Below are positions 51,538-61,259 of a stretch of 64,000 nucleotides of DNA, in pieces. This DNA comes from Nilaparvata lugens (taxonomy: Eukaryota > Arthropoda > Insecta > Hemiptera > Delphacidae): the NCBI RefSeq assembly GCF_014356525.2, contig NC_052510.1:59383274-59447273 (forward strand). The letters are read 5' to 3'. Below the pieces are notes generated by a model. That model was not told the origin of the DNA. It saw nothing but the letters and a program-made list of their open reading frames with translations, and ran no database searches. Position 1 is the stretch's first letter. Each line of letters begins with the position of its first letter. Position numbers and translations under genes: made by a program.

Positions 51538-52365
51538 AAAATCAGCTGTTATAATCATTGCGTCATACAACAGCCGTTGGTAGATAGTTGACAAGAGTGT
51601 GTGCTGCTCAATAACCGCCCATGTATTTTATTCTAAACACCCCGACTGAAATCAATATGACTGTTCTGTGTGTAACCATCCAGCAGTGCGGCTTCAGGAG
51701 ACTTACATGCTCTAAAGACATTGCTTTGTCTCGAATAATATTGTGCTGTCTTCGGTGTTCAGGATTTTTAGTAAATAATGTATTTTACAGTTGGAAAAGT
51801 ATCTATATAAATAGAATGTCGCATCGCACCTCCTCAGGTGTGCATCCAGCTTAAGTTTGTCTTGAGAGGCATTAAACTATTTGACGGTACGAAGTTTGCC
51901 GGGCCATCTAGTAGAAGATAAAACTGTTGAATAAACTATTTTATCTATGACCACTCTCAAGAAAAAAGTATAACAAACTGGAAGCATGACGAATTGAAAA
52001 CTTGACCTACTGAAATATTTTAGAATTGAGAATAGGCTTATAACCATCCTCGGTATATTGAGAATCTATATGGAGAATTTCAAATTAATCAGTCCAGTAG
52101 TTCAGATGTGATTCATTCGTGAATCTCCTATCCCGTACGTGTATGAGCCAATTTTTTCCTTTATTATATCATGGATTATTTTATTGGATGAAACCATCAA
52201 ATACGATTTTTTGAAAATAGGTTTCAGGGTAGAAAAAGCATTCGTGCCACAATAAGGTACACACATTGAATCTAACATTGTACACAATAAAAGCATTTTT
52301 GGTGAATGTTAATACGAACTTTGATTGATTTCATTTGTAACGTAGCCCTGTCTGTTCTTCATCTA

Positions 52366-52600
52366 TATTCAATCAATCAAATCAATTTATTGCCACAGAC
52401 AAACACATCAATTTAAAAAACAAAAAACACAGACAAAAAACAGACAAAACACATCAAACACGTGACAATTTGTATCGGCCACGTCAATATTACAAACTAT
52501 ATTAGAGATCATACCACAATAGCAATTACCTAAAAATCTAGATAGACTCCATGTTAACATTGAAATATTCATCAACATCCAATATTCATATCATAATAAA
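52366..52600 (-). repeat. LINE 3' tail in reverse orientation
   Basis: CAATCAATCAAATCAATTTA is followed by TTGCCACAGACAAACAC. On the minus strand this is GGCAATAAATTGATTTGATT, a LINE 3' end with a microsatellite tail. Similar plus-strand tails end near 31370 (TTTGATTTGATTTGA) and 31870. Confidence 0.5.
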
Positions 52601-52918
52601 GGAAAGAATTGGCTTATACAAGTACGGGATTGGAAATTCACGAATGACGCATCATCACGTCTGAACTGATTATGTTGAAATTTTGGTTGTAGAGTCTCAA
52701 TTAACCGAGGATGGTTATAGGCCTATTTTAAATTCTTCAAGATTTTACAAGTTCAAGTTTTCACTTTGTCAAGTTTTTAATTACACCCTTGCGAAGCACG
52801 GGTTACCTACAAGTCCTCAATAAACCAATTATTATTTTATCTTCACAACACCCACATTTTTTAGCTGACAAAAAATGTTGGAAAATTGAGGAAAGCTACA
52901 AATTATTAATTTATACTC

Positions 52919-53635
52919 GACTGAGTCATTGTCAATATTGTAGAACCGTTCCATAATTGAATAAAAACACACATATGTTGTCAAATTCTATACATTTTTA
53001 TTCGGTACACGACCATGGTTTCGTGACCACACCGGTCACATTTTCAAGTTGACTGGAAACTGAAAGTTGACTGGAAACTGAAGTTGACTGTAGTACCACA
53101 CCGGTCACATTTTCAAGTTGACTGGAAACTAAAAGTTGACTGGAAACTGAAGTTGACTGTAGTACCACACCGGTCACATTTTCAAGTTAACTGGAACTGA
53201 AGTTGACTGGAAACTGAAGTTGACTGTAGTACCACACCGGTCACATTTTCAAGTTAACTGGAAACTGAAAGTTGACTGGAAACTGAAGTTGACTGTAGTA
53301 CCACACCGGTCACATTTTCAAGTTGACTGGAAACTGAAAGTTGACTGGAAACTGAAGTTGACTGTAGTACCACACCGGTCACATTTTCAAGTTGACTGGA
53401 AACTAAAGTTGACTGAAAACAGAAAGTTGACTGGAAACTGAAGTTGACTGTAGTCAACTTCAGTTTCCAGTCAACTTTAAAATGTGACCGGTGTGGTACT
53501 ACAGTCAACTTCAGTTTCCAGTCAACTTTCAGTTTCCAGTCAACTTGAAAATGTGACCGGTGTGGTCACGAAACCATGGTCGTGTACCGAATAAAAATGT
53601 ATAGAATTTGACAAAATATGTTTGTTTTTATTCAA
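52919..53635 (+). mobile_element. Foldback element FB-1 with internal tandem array and 13-bp target duplication
   Basis: The perfect direct repeat TTAATTTATACTC lies at 52906-52918 and 53636-53648. Inside are inverted arms from AATTGAATAAAAACAC through TTCGGTACACGACCATGG, with the complement at about 53560-53635. A roughly 70-bp tandem array (53024-53440; CCACACCGGTCACATTTTC plus TTGACTGGAAACTGAAAG subunits) fills the middle. One end alone has the extra head GACTGAGTCATTGTC. No protein. Confidence 0.75.
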
Positions 53636-53915
53636 TTAATTTATACTCACTTTCTTCTAAAGGGTTACTGAAATTATCGAAGCACAATAAGAGTTTCAAG
53701 TACTCGTCTAAAGGGTAATCTACTTGATAACATTTATTCTGTTTCAAAATACCTGACATTTCAAATTCAATCATAAATTAGGAATAATTTGAATCTTATC
53801 ATCAATTTTTTAGTTGGTGAAATTGTAGTGGATGCTACATAGTTGAATGAGAATCAACCTCTTCTAGCTATAATGAAACACTGGAATTCTTGATATATCA
53901 TGAATTAAGGCTGCT

Positions 53916-54476
53916 CAGTACACCTTTTTATTTTTATTTAAATTGGATAATCTTTTTCAATATAATTGTTAAGATCATTCATTATAAGAGTGAGAAAAAG
54001 TGGCAACTGAAATTTTCAAGTGGTTTAATAAGCGAGTTATGGGATGTTGAAGTGCTAAACTCAGTTTTCTTTTCAGATCATAAACGGTTTCGAAATTTCC
54101 ATTGCAGGTTTTTTAATACATTCAGTATATCATTGACTTTGTTCTAATATGCGGTTTTTCGCGATTCATGCCAAAATAAACAGGTTATCGAATTAACAAA
54201 AATGCTACTTTTTTATTTATGAACGATATGGGGAATAAAATGTTTTAGTTTGGAGAGTTTTTAGTAAGAGAAGTTCTAATAATATAGTCGAAACCGTTTA
54301 TGATCTGGAAAGAAAACGAAATCTGGAAAGTTAACACTTCAACAACCCATAACTCGCTTATTAGACCACTTGGAAATTTCAGTTGCCACTTTATCTCACT
54401 CTTATAATGATCTTAACAATTATATTGAAAAAGATTATCCAATTTAAATAATAAAAAAAGTGTACCGAACAGTCTC
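53916..54476. repeat. 561-bp inverted repeat, roughly 190-bp arms
   Basis: Left arm 53916-54105 and right arm 54290-54476 pair (for example ATAAGCGAGTTATGGG and CCCATAACTCGCTTATTA), with moderate divergence. AT-rich spacer, no coding potential, class unknown. Confidence 0.75.
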
Positions 54477-54479
54477 AAT

Positions 54480-56934
54480 TGTAGTATCCACAATATTATT
54501 ATACATATTAAGACAATATTTTGATGTTTTAGTATGGATAAAATATCACTATATCTCACCGAAAAACAGTATCTGAACTCATTTAGCTAGTTATCCTAAT
54601 CAATTGGATAGTTCTAACCACTAGATAATTCGGTAACTGAATCCATTTAATTTATGGATTACATAAAAATGTTTTGCAATCCCTGAAAACCAATTCAATT
54701 TTATCCCACCAATAATCAAAGATGAGGTTTGATAAATAAAAAAACTATCTTGTTCATGATGTAAACGAATTCTATTTCAACAATCACATTATCACGACCA
54801 GATCTTTTTAAAGGCCTAAAAATATTCATATTTTCAAGTTTCAGTTTCAATTTTCCAATATTATAATTATAATTTGTTAAATTCGTAGATAATTTAAAAT
54901 GCTCAAGACTCTTGGAACTTTTCTTGTCCCAAGACAAGTAGAAGCTACAAACATTATCTTACCATAATAATTATAGTTTCATAGTCCGCTTGAAGAGTTG
55001 TAACCCTCCGTTATCGATAAAAGTCACAAAAAGTACAAATTTCAATATTAATTCTCATCAACAATGTAGACAAAATAAATTATCAAGTGCTAATATATAA
55101 AAGTAGGCCTATCGATACCAATAATATAAAATATTCTTCATTAAGAAATAGGTCCTGATTCTTCAGGAATCTGTGAATTGAGTTTCAATTTCATAAACCT
55201 ATCTACTTAATCTTTGAATATATTTGAGTAGTGCAACAATCCTCAAAATTTTAGGTCATGAGTACAAAATGATCAGTAAGCATTTCACTCAAAATTTTGT
55301 AAAATATTTTCAATCCTCAAATCTAGAAAATATTTTTTTCCATAGAATTATCAGAACCCTTTTTATTTTTTCTTTTACTTTCCTTGCCCTATTACCATAG
55401 GTAAGGAAAGTATTGCTTTCCGAAAAAAATTAAGGTACCCCAATTTCTAAATTTCTATACGTTTAAAGGTCCTCTGAGTCCAAAAAACTGGTTTGAAAAC
55501 ACGACCGGTTTTGGCCAATTATGCTATTATCAAGTGTCTAAATTAGAAAATTATTAATTAAGATATTTTTTGAATGATAAAACAAAATGATTCCATTGAA
55601 AATATTTAGATGAGGGACTGGGATCAGGCTTTAAAATATTTGAAACAATATATAAAAAATGCAATCTCCTGGGAAATTAATACTGTCATGGCAAACTAGA
55701 TGTATAAATCAGTCGAATACAAATTTAGTGTTTTGAACAAGACTCTGCCAAAAAATATCTTTCAAGGTATGGGGATTTGATCACGTTCAAACTCAATATA
55801 TTACTTCTTATCCGATTAAACAAATTTGAACCTCTTACTCCGAAAATCCTACGGAATGATAGGCCTCTAATGGAGAACGATATTTCGTTTTTTTCAGAGG
55901 CAAGTAGTTCATTATCATCATCATTTGCACATTCTTCTTTCTATCTGAACAACTTACTAATAAGCAAATGCTTACTGATTATTTCCAAATTTGTTGATAT
56001 CATCTAGCTAACTGAGATGCTTAAAGTGATTATTATAAAGTATTCAACAATAATTATTATCATAGTTTTTGATCTAAATCTAGTCGTCAATAAATTAATC
56101 TATCAATATTTTTAAAAGTTATCTTTGTATTATTATTTGAGTGCATGCAAGAAACAACTAACTTAATGAAATACTGAATTTGCATTATTCTAATAACAGC
56201 ACTTTTCATGGTTTAGCAAATATGAACAATTTTTATTATTGCGAATTTTAGGTTACTTCATCACATCTCTCTATCGATTTCTAAAATATTATTTTTATCC
56301 AGTTATTCTAATCATCATATCCTTTCGAATAGGCTACGACAAATTTATTTCTTAGGAAAGAACTTGTATAATTTATTATACGTCAGAAATGTATGCTTCA
56401 GATGAGTTAGTAAAGTTGATCAATTCTTAAAATAACTTACAATCACTGTTACTCACAAAAGTGAAGTTTTTTAATACAATTAGTACATACACTAAATAGT
56501 AATAAAATGCAGTTAATTCATCACTCCAATCGTAATATCGCTCCAATCGTACATTCGTACATGTAAACCGATGGAAACTAAACTGTTTTGTAGTAACCTT
56601 TTTTCATCGGAAATGTAGGATTCGCTCTGAATAGAATCGTTTGGTTGATTATTGAATGCACTGTAGCTAAATCTATTCAAAAATATGTATCAAAAAAACT
56701 TGATAGGTGGAAGCATTCAAATTTATTTTTACATATATGAGCAGTAATTAGGAATTAAATATTGAATCAGATAATTAATTATTTCTCCATAAACTACTGT
56801 CTCAGATTATAATGTTTACTAATTGAACCTCTTGGTAAATTCTATAAAAATAAACCATATCATCTATTTATGTGGTTGAAACACATTCTGGTTGATATTG
56901 AATTGTTCAATGAAGTCTTTTTAATCTCCAATTC
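54480..56934. other. No supported gene
   Basis: AT-rich intergenic sequence apart from the 120-bp ACTTTCC fragment at 55373. The 76-codon frame at 55777-56007 (Ser-rich) has no splice or homology support. Confidence 0.45.
55373..55493 (+). repeat. ACTTTCC-family 5' fragment
   Basis: About 120 bp matching the first part of the family (terminal hairpin, AAGGTACCCCAATTTC, CCTCTGAGTCC), then unrelated sequence. Confidence 0.6.
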
Positions 56935-56956
56935 TCACTGAATCCACATTTTGACA

Positions 56957-57040
56957 CTAATTAGCTGATATTGATGACTTTGATCCTGAATTGCGTCTTC
57001 GCCGTAACTGTTTCCAGAACCTTCTTTCCATGGATTTATC
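56957..57040 (-). CDS. Possible alternative terminal exon of the unidentified gene
   Basis: Acceptor CATATTTCAG, then DKSMERRFWKQLRRRRNSGS and KSSISAN with TAG at 56959-56957. The FWKQLRRRRNSGS part resembles FFNKLRLRRSHSADS of the exon at 61259. It would need a phase-0 upstream donor; a weak one (CAT/GTAATT) exists near 59170. In the phase matching the 61132 donor a different 35-codon frame is open to 56935. So the exon is plausible but its frame is not settled. Confidence 0.3.
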   Translation of the reverse strand, partial: DKSMERRFWKQLRRRRNSGSKSSISAN

Positions 57041-57139
57041 CTGAAATATGAGAAAACTTCATTAGAACAGCCCATAACTGTTTTCAAATCTGGTAGTTGT
57101 GTCAATAATATTCCCTTATACTAGTTGTGTCATGTCCCT

Positions 57140-57428
57140 TATACTCCGTGCAAATCTTCTTCAGACTTAGAGGAATTTGCGGCGCAGGAAAATGGAGGGA
57201 GATCAGCCAATTGCAGTGATGGATTGAGTCATAGGTGGAAGCGTAGTTGTCAATTTGTCGAATAGAGTCAGTCGAGTCTGTGATTGCAGAGAGGAAACTT
57301 CCTAAGTTTAACATGAGCGCTTTAATACTCTCTGGAAATTAAAAATTTCCGTTGTATCCCTGCCGCTGTATGCCTTCTCTGCTGCGCATGTCCATCCCAA
57401 GTCCGAAGTTAATTTGAACGGAGTATAG
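57140..57428. mobile_element. TATACTCCGT MITE, copy 2 (opposite orientation)
   Basis: Ends TATACTCCGTGCAAATCTTC and GAAGTTAATTTGAACGGAGT. The interior is the reverse complement of copy 1 in outline. Confidence 0.7.
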
Positions 57429-57565
57429 AAGTCAGAGTGTTTATTTATTTTTTTGAGAAGTCGAGCATTCCATATGCATTCCAAGCTTTCAATATGGAAC
57501 AATAATAATAATATTATATCAATTCGCTTCTCAATTAGGTATTTGATAAAAATAATAATATCCAG

Positions 57566-57700
57566 TCACCTGGCTAGCTCAGGTCTGGTGTCTTAAGGAG
57601 CAACTGATCAATTTCTGGGCCTCTGACATAACCTAACGACTGCTTTTCAGGCAGCCGGGACCGACGGTTTGACATGTCCATCCGAAAAACACGGGTTTTT
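57566..57700 (+). repeat. GCCGGGACCGACGG interspersed repeat, copy 2
   Basis: Same landmarks as 29513-29620, plus GGACATG-type 3' extension and an AACACGGG end. It lies immediately before the Helitron at 57749. Confidence 0.65.
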
Positions 57701-57748
57701 TATAATAACTTATGACTCTGGTGAGCTACAACATGTCATGTTAATTAA

Positions 57749-58572
57749 TCTATATATATAAAAGCTAAATGGCACTCACTCACTGACTGGCTGACTAACT
57801 GACTCACTCACTCGCAGAACTAGAAATCTACCGGACCAAAAACTTTCAAATTCAATAGGTATGTTCAGTTAGCCCTTTAGAGGCGCACTGAGAACGGATT
57901 TGAAAAAAATTCCAAAGATATGCCCAAAATCTGCGTTTTTCCAGCGTTTTTTAGCGTTTTCCCAGCTTCATCGAGAACAAATGAACAGAAAATGTTCAAA
58001 TTTAGTACAGAAGCTAAGCTAGGGTGTAATAATGTTGTGTTAGAAGGAATTTGAAATAACTTCAAAAATACGCCCAAAATCTGCGTTTTTCCAGCGTTTT
58101 TTTTTGCGTTTTCTCAGCTTTATCGAGAACAAATGAACATAAAATGTTCAAATTTACTACAGAAGCTCAGCTGGGGTGTATTAATGTTGTGTTGGAAGGA
58201 ATAATTTGAAATAACGCCAAAGATACACCCAAAATTAGCGGTTTTTGCGTTTTCTCAGTTATTTCATCAAGTAATAGACAGAAAATTTTCAAATTTGGGA
58301 CAGAGGTTTAGATAGGGTCTAAACATTTTGTAATGCGGTGACTTTAATATTTCATCAAAGATACGCTCAAAGTAAGCGTTTTTCCAACGGTTTTCTCAGC
58401 TTTTCTGCGTTTTCTCAGTACTTTGACTTTCTGATGGAATGAAGCATGCTCAAATGAAAAACGCAGGCGAGTGAATCGAGCCCGCTGATCTCATTTTTGG
58501 ACGATCCAGTCGGGGGTCCAGGGGGCCCCCTGGCTAGACGGATATGGCGAGCGAAGCGAGCCTGACGGCTAG
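57749..58572 (+). mobile_element. Complete non-autonomous Helitron (824 bp)
   Basis: It starts TCTATATATATAAAAGC after an A and ends GACGGCTAG before a T, the A/T target and TC...CTAG ends of Helitrons. An imperfect hairpin GGCGAGCGAAGCGAGCC lies just upstream of CTAG. The interior has about three diverged repeats of roughly 145 bp (57900-58400) containing CTGCGTTTTTCCAGCG. No Rep/helicase. Confidence 0.85.
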
Positions 58573-58857
58573 TAAAGTATAAAAAGGCTAATTCAATCCT
58601 CCATGTTATTTTCATATCAACAGTGGTAGAATGGAATAAAATAGAATAGAATGACTGTCTTAATTTTTGACCTATGAGTGTTAGTGGAGTAGTGACTAGT
58701 TTTGAATGGTAGCCCTATAATAGAACAAATTGATGCTCTATGGTTTATTATGCTCTCTATAGTGTAGGCTATATCAACCAAATCTCATCAGTCAATAATC
58801 ACTAACGTTCAGGTGCATACGTTCCAGTTTATATAGATGATTAATAAATTATTGTCT

Positions 58858-59089
58858 AATTGAATAAAAACACACATATGTTTTCAAATTCTACACAGTT
58901 TTTTCCGGTACAAGACCATGGTATCGTGACCACACCGGTCACATTTTAAGTTGACCGGTCACATTTTCAGTCAAAGAAACGAAACCAAGGTCGTGTACCG
59001 AATAAAACTGTGTAGAATTTGGCATCATATGTGTGTTTCTATTCAATTATGGAACGGTTATAATATTGACAATGACTCGGTCAAATTTT
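58858..59089 (-). mobile_element. Foldback element FB-2, short copy, 13-bp target duplication
   Basis: The direct repeat TAAATTATTGTCT at 58845-58857 and 59090-59102 flanks a 232-bp copy with the same inverted arms as FB-1 but almost no array. The asymmetric head (GACAATGACTCGG) lies on the right, so this copy is inverted relative to FB-1. It is about 65 bp past the stop codon of the unidentified gene and may lie in its 3' UTR. Confidence 0.75.
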
Positions 59090-59154
59090 TAAATTATTGT
59101 CTGTTGAGGATGTTGCCATCAATTTGAAGGCAGATAAATTGTTGTATTATCCTA

Positions 59155-59383
59155 TTAAATTGAAATTACATGTGGTTGTCGTTGGTTTTGGTTGGACGAG
59201 TTGGCAGCACTGGCACTAGCAGTTGATGAGTTGGCACTATTGTTTTGGGTGGGTTGGGCATTGATGGGCATCGTGGTGGGGATGTCATCAATGGAGTCAC
59301 GACTGAACAGTCTCATCAGTCGGTTGCTGGAGCTTGAACAGCTGGTATGTTCTTCGCTCTTCGTGGTGCGAAGGAATTTCAGT
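59155..59383 (-). CDS. Last exon of an unidentified gene (Ser/Asn-rich C-terminus)
   Basis: Acceptor TTGTTTCAG, then 229 nt ending in TAA at 59157-59155. It encodes LKFLRTTKSEEHTSCSSSS, NRLMRLFSRDSIDDIPT and an Asn/Ser/Ala/Gln-rich tail ending HVISI. The first base completes a codon split with the upstream exon (AT/A, Ile), and that exon ends in exactly the matching phase. Several basic-Ser motifs (RLFSRDS) look like kinase sites. I cannot assign a family. An intracellular tail of a channel or receptor, or a scaffold protein, would both fit. Confidence 0.55.
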
Positions 59384-59576
59384 CTGAAACAAGAATTATA
59401 CAAACTTTCATTTGTATTTTTTTCTTTAGGGCTATTTCTGAATATAAATAAAAATAAAAATCCAAGTACCGTACCCTTTTTAAATTTATTTAGTTATGAT
59501 CAGAAGAAGAAGGAAAAGAAGAAGAAGAAGAACTTTTTGTGTAGTTGAGAAGTTGATATTGTGGTAATTATTCATA

Positions 59577-59765
59577 TTGAATGAAAAAGACTAAGAATTT
59601 GTCAAAAAATCACTGATTTATTGATAATAAGAAAGTATATTGATAATAAGATAATAAGAAATTCAGTTTATCAGAGATTGACAATGGTGTAATAACCGAA
59701 ACCGGTCTTTCTTATTATCAATAAATCAGTGGTTTTTTGACAATTTCTTATTCTTTTTCATTCAA
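59577..59765. repeat. Inverted repeat, about 60-bp arms, in the intron of the unidentified gene
   Basis: ATTGAATGAAAAAGACTAAG through CTGATTTATTGATAATAAG pairs with 59705-59765. The spacer repeats ATTGATAATAAG. Confidence 0.7.
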
Positions 59766-59882
59766 GAAGAAGAACGACATGTTTCGGCTATATAATATGC
59801 CATTATCCCATTGATACCCATGTGGTTACTTAGATTTTTATTTTTATTTATAAACTTCCATTTATTCATCAATAAATAGATA

Positions 59883-60040
59883 TTTATCTCGGGCCACTTC
59901 CGTGTTTCGGATGGACACGTTAAGCTGTCGGTCCCAGCTGCCTGAAAAGCAGTCGTTAGGTCATGTCAGAGGCCCTGAAATTGATCAGTTGCGCCCTGAT
60001 AACTCTGACACCAGACCTGAGCCAGCCAAGTCACTCGATT
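59883..60040 (-). repeat. GCCGGGACCGACGG interspersed repeat, copy 3
   Basis: Reverse-complement copy running from TCCGTGTTTCGGATGG to CAGACCTGAGCCAGCC, in the intron of the unidentified gene. Confidence 0.65.
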
Positions 60041-60099
60041 TTATTATTATTATGCATCAATACAATTAGTTTATTCATGGGAGTTTTAATCAGGGTTTT

Positions 60100-60505
60100 A
60101 GCACATTACATGTGTACTTGTACAAGTGGACGCTTGGTTATGCATGACCAAACGCGCAGAAGAGAAAAAAATTGGGATGAGCAATAGGAACATTCACACT
60201 GAACGTGTGCACTTGCTGGTTGTGTTCAGTATCAACTTTGACTATTGACAGAATTCTGTCCATAGTCAAAGGTATCAGCTACATGCAAGTCACAACGTGT
60301 TTCAATGGCAATTTCCAGATTTTGTTATTCGGCTCATGCATGATCTGACGTGCACTTGCGCATTTATTTATTTAATCATTCAGAATTACACAACTTACAG
60401 GAAAGTACCACCCAAAACGGCCAAAACGGTTCCAATTATTATTCCAATTTATACAACAGTCCAAATGTAGCTAGGTTACATGCATTCAATGTGATCACAC
60501 CCTTA
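60100..60505. mobile_element. Second CATTGGATGCAC-type element
   Basis: Shares ACACTGAACGTGTGCACTTG, GCAAGTCACAA and ATGCATGATCT landmarks with 26841-28503, including the matching right end ATTCAATGTGATCACACCC. A 120-bp repeat (60361-60482) related to 34043-34175 has inserted in it. Confidence 0.6.
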
Positions 60506-60769
60506 AATCAAATAAAAATTAGGTTTGATTATGATGAAAATTATGAAATAATGTGTTGTCATTGGGTTCTGACCTATCCTGGAATTTTTTAATCTGTAAA
60601 GCTAGTCGGTCAAAGTGGTCGAAAATTGATTTACAAAATTCTTACTTCACAGATAGACAGACTCGAACGAAAGTGTGTTGATTTGAAATCTTTAATAAAT
60701 AGCAAATAATTTCTTATATATTGTGCTATCCATGATGAAGTGCGAGTTAATAATCCGCTTTTGAACTGT

Positions 60770-60960
60770 TATGACGACACTACAGTCTCATATTAGACTA
60801 TTAGTTTATTAGAATGTAGTGTCGTCAGTCTAATATTAGACTATTAGTTTATTAGAATGTAGTGTCGTCAGTCTTATATTAGACTGTAGTATCGTCAGTC
60901 TAAAATTAGTCAGTCTACAGTCTAATATTAGTCTGTAGTGTCGTCATAATAGTTCAAAAA
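60770..60960. repeat. Short tandem and inverted repeats around TGTAGTGTCGTCA
   Basis: Two tandem copies of a roughly 43-bp unit (TAGACTATTAGTTTATTAG and GTAGTGTCGTCAGTCT), followed by shortened copies and an inverted end (GACGACACTACAGTCT versus AGTCTGTAGTGTCGTC). Foldback-like. Confidence 0.65.
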
Positions 60961-61131
60961 CTGAGCATAAATTATTATTTGAGTCCGTGTATTCAGTTCA
61001 GTGTACATAATTATGTACTACTCTTCCTTTATTAGTCTATGAATTAAACTATTCCAATTTATTTATGAAATGCTGTGATACTTTTCTAAAAATATTATGT
61101 ACCGGTGACAGAAAAAGTGTTTTCTACTCAC

Positions 61132-61259
61132 ATTCTATTGCTTTTAGAATGTCTGGAATCAGCAGAATGACTTCTACGGAGACGAAGTTTGTTGAAAAAA
61201 CCATTTTTAGTATTTGAAGTGGTCCTCATCCTAATCACACAACTGTCTGAACGATTTCC
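61132..61259 (-). CDS. Penultimate exon of the unidentified gene (basic, Ser/Arg-rich)
   Basis: 128 nt between acceptor TTTGCAG and donor GTGAGT. Only the phase-0 frame is open: it begins GNRSDSCVIRMRTTS and continues GFFNKLRLRRSHSADSRHS. It ends in phase 2, which joins in frame to the exon at 59383. The strongly basic, Ser-rich composition matches its neighbour. Exons further upstream (above 61260) were not recognised and may lie outside the window. Confidence 0.55.

Larger units (their letters stand above)
49071..51812. repeat. Tandem duplication of a 1.37-kb unit, nearly identical
   Basis: Unit 1 is about 49071-50441 and unit 2 about 50442-51812. Offsets of matching points are 1370-1373. 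The only differences I noticed are a one-base indel (GAATTTGATG versus GAATTGATG) and CA-repeat length. The junctions share ATAGA. This is either a very recent duplication or an assembly artefact. Confidence 0.85.
49118..51911 (+). mobile_element. Helitron with tandemly duplicated body
   Basis: 5' ends TCTATATAAATAAAAATCG occur at 49118 and again at 50491, both after A. One 3' end, GTTTGCCGGGCCATCTAG, lies at 51894-51911 and is followed by T. Just upstream of each 5' end sits ACTAGCAGGTAACCCATGC, the reverse of another Helitron 3' terminus. The interior carries an inserted copy of the ACTTTCC family in each unit. Confidence 0.75.

Noticed and set aside
49652..51854. Paired 60-79 codon frames repeated 1.37 kb apart
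   Set aside because: They are identical because the DNA is duplicated. They fall in the ACTTTCC element and Helitron body with no protein family signal.
53024..53440. Regularly spaced repeats resembling a CRISPR array
   Set aside because: The spacers are themselves repeats, the array is inside an inverted-repeat transposon, and the genome is eukaryotic.
53220..53508. Open frames with repeated VVPHRSHFQV or TGVVLQSTSV units
   Set aside because: Translation of the 70-bp tandem array in a foldback element, open on both strands. Not a repeat protein gene.
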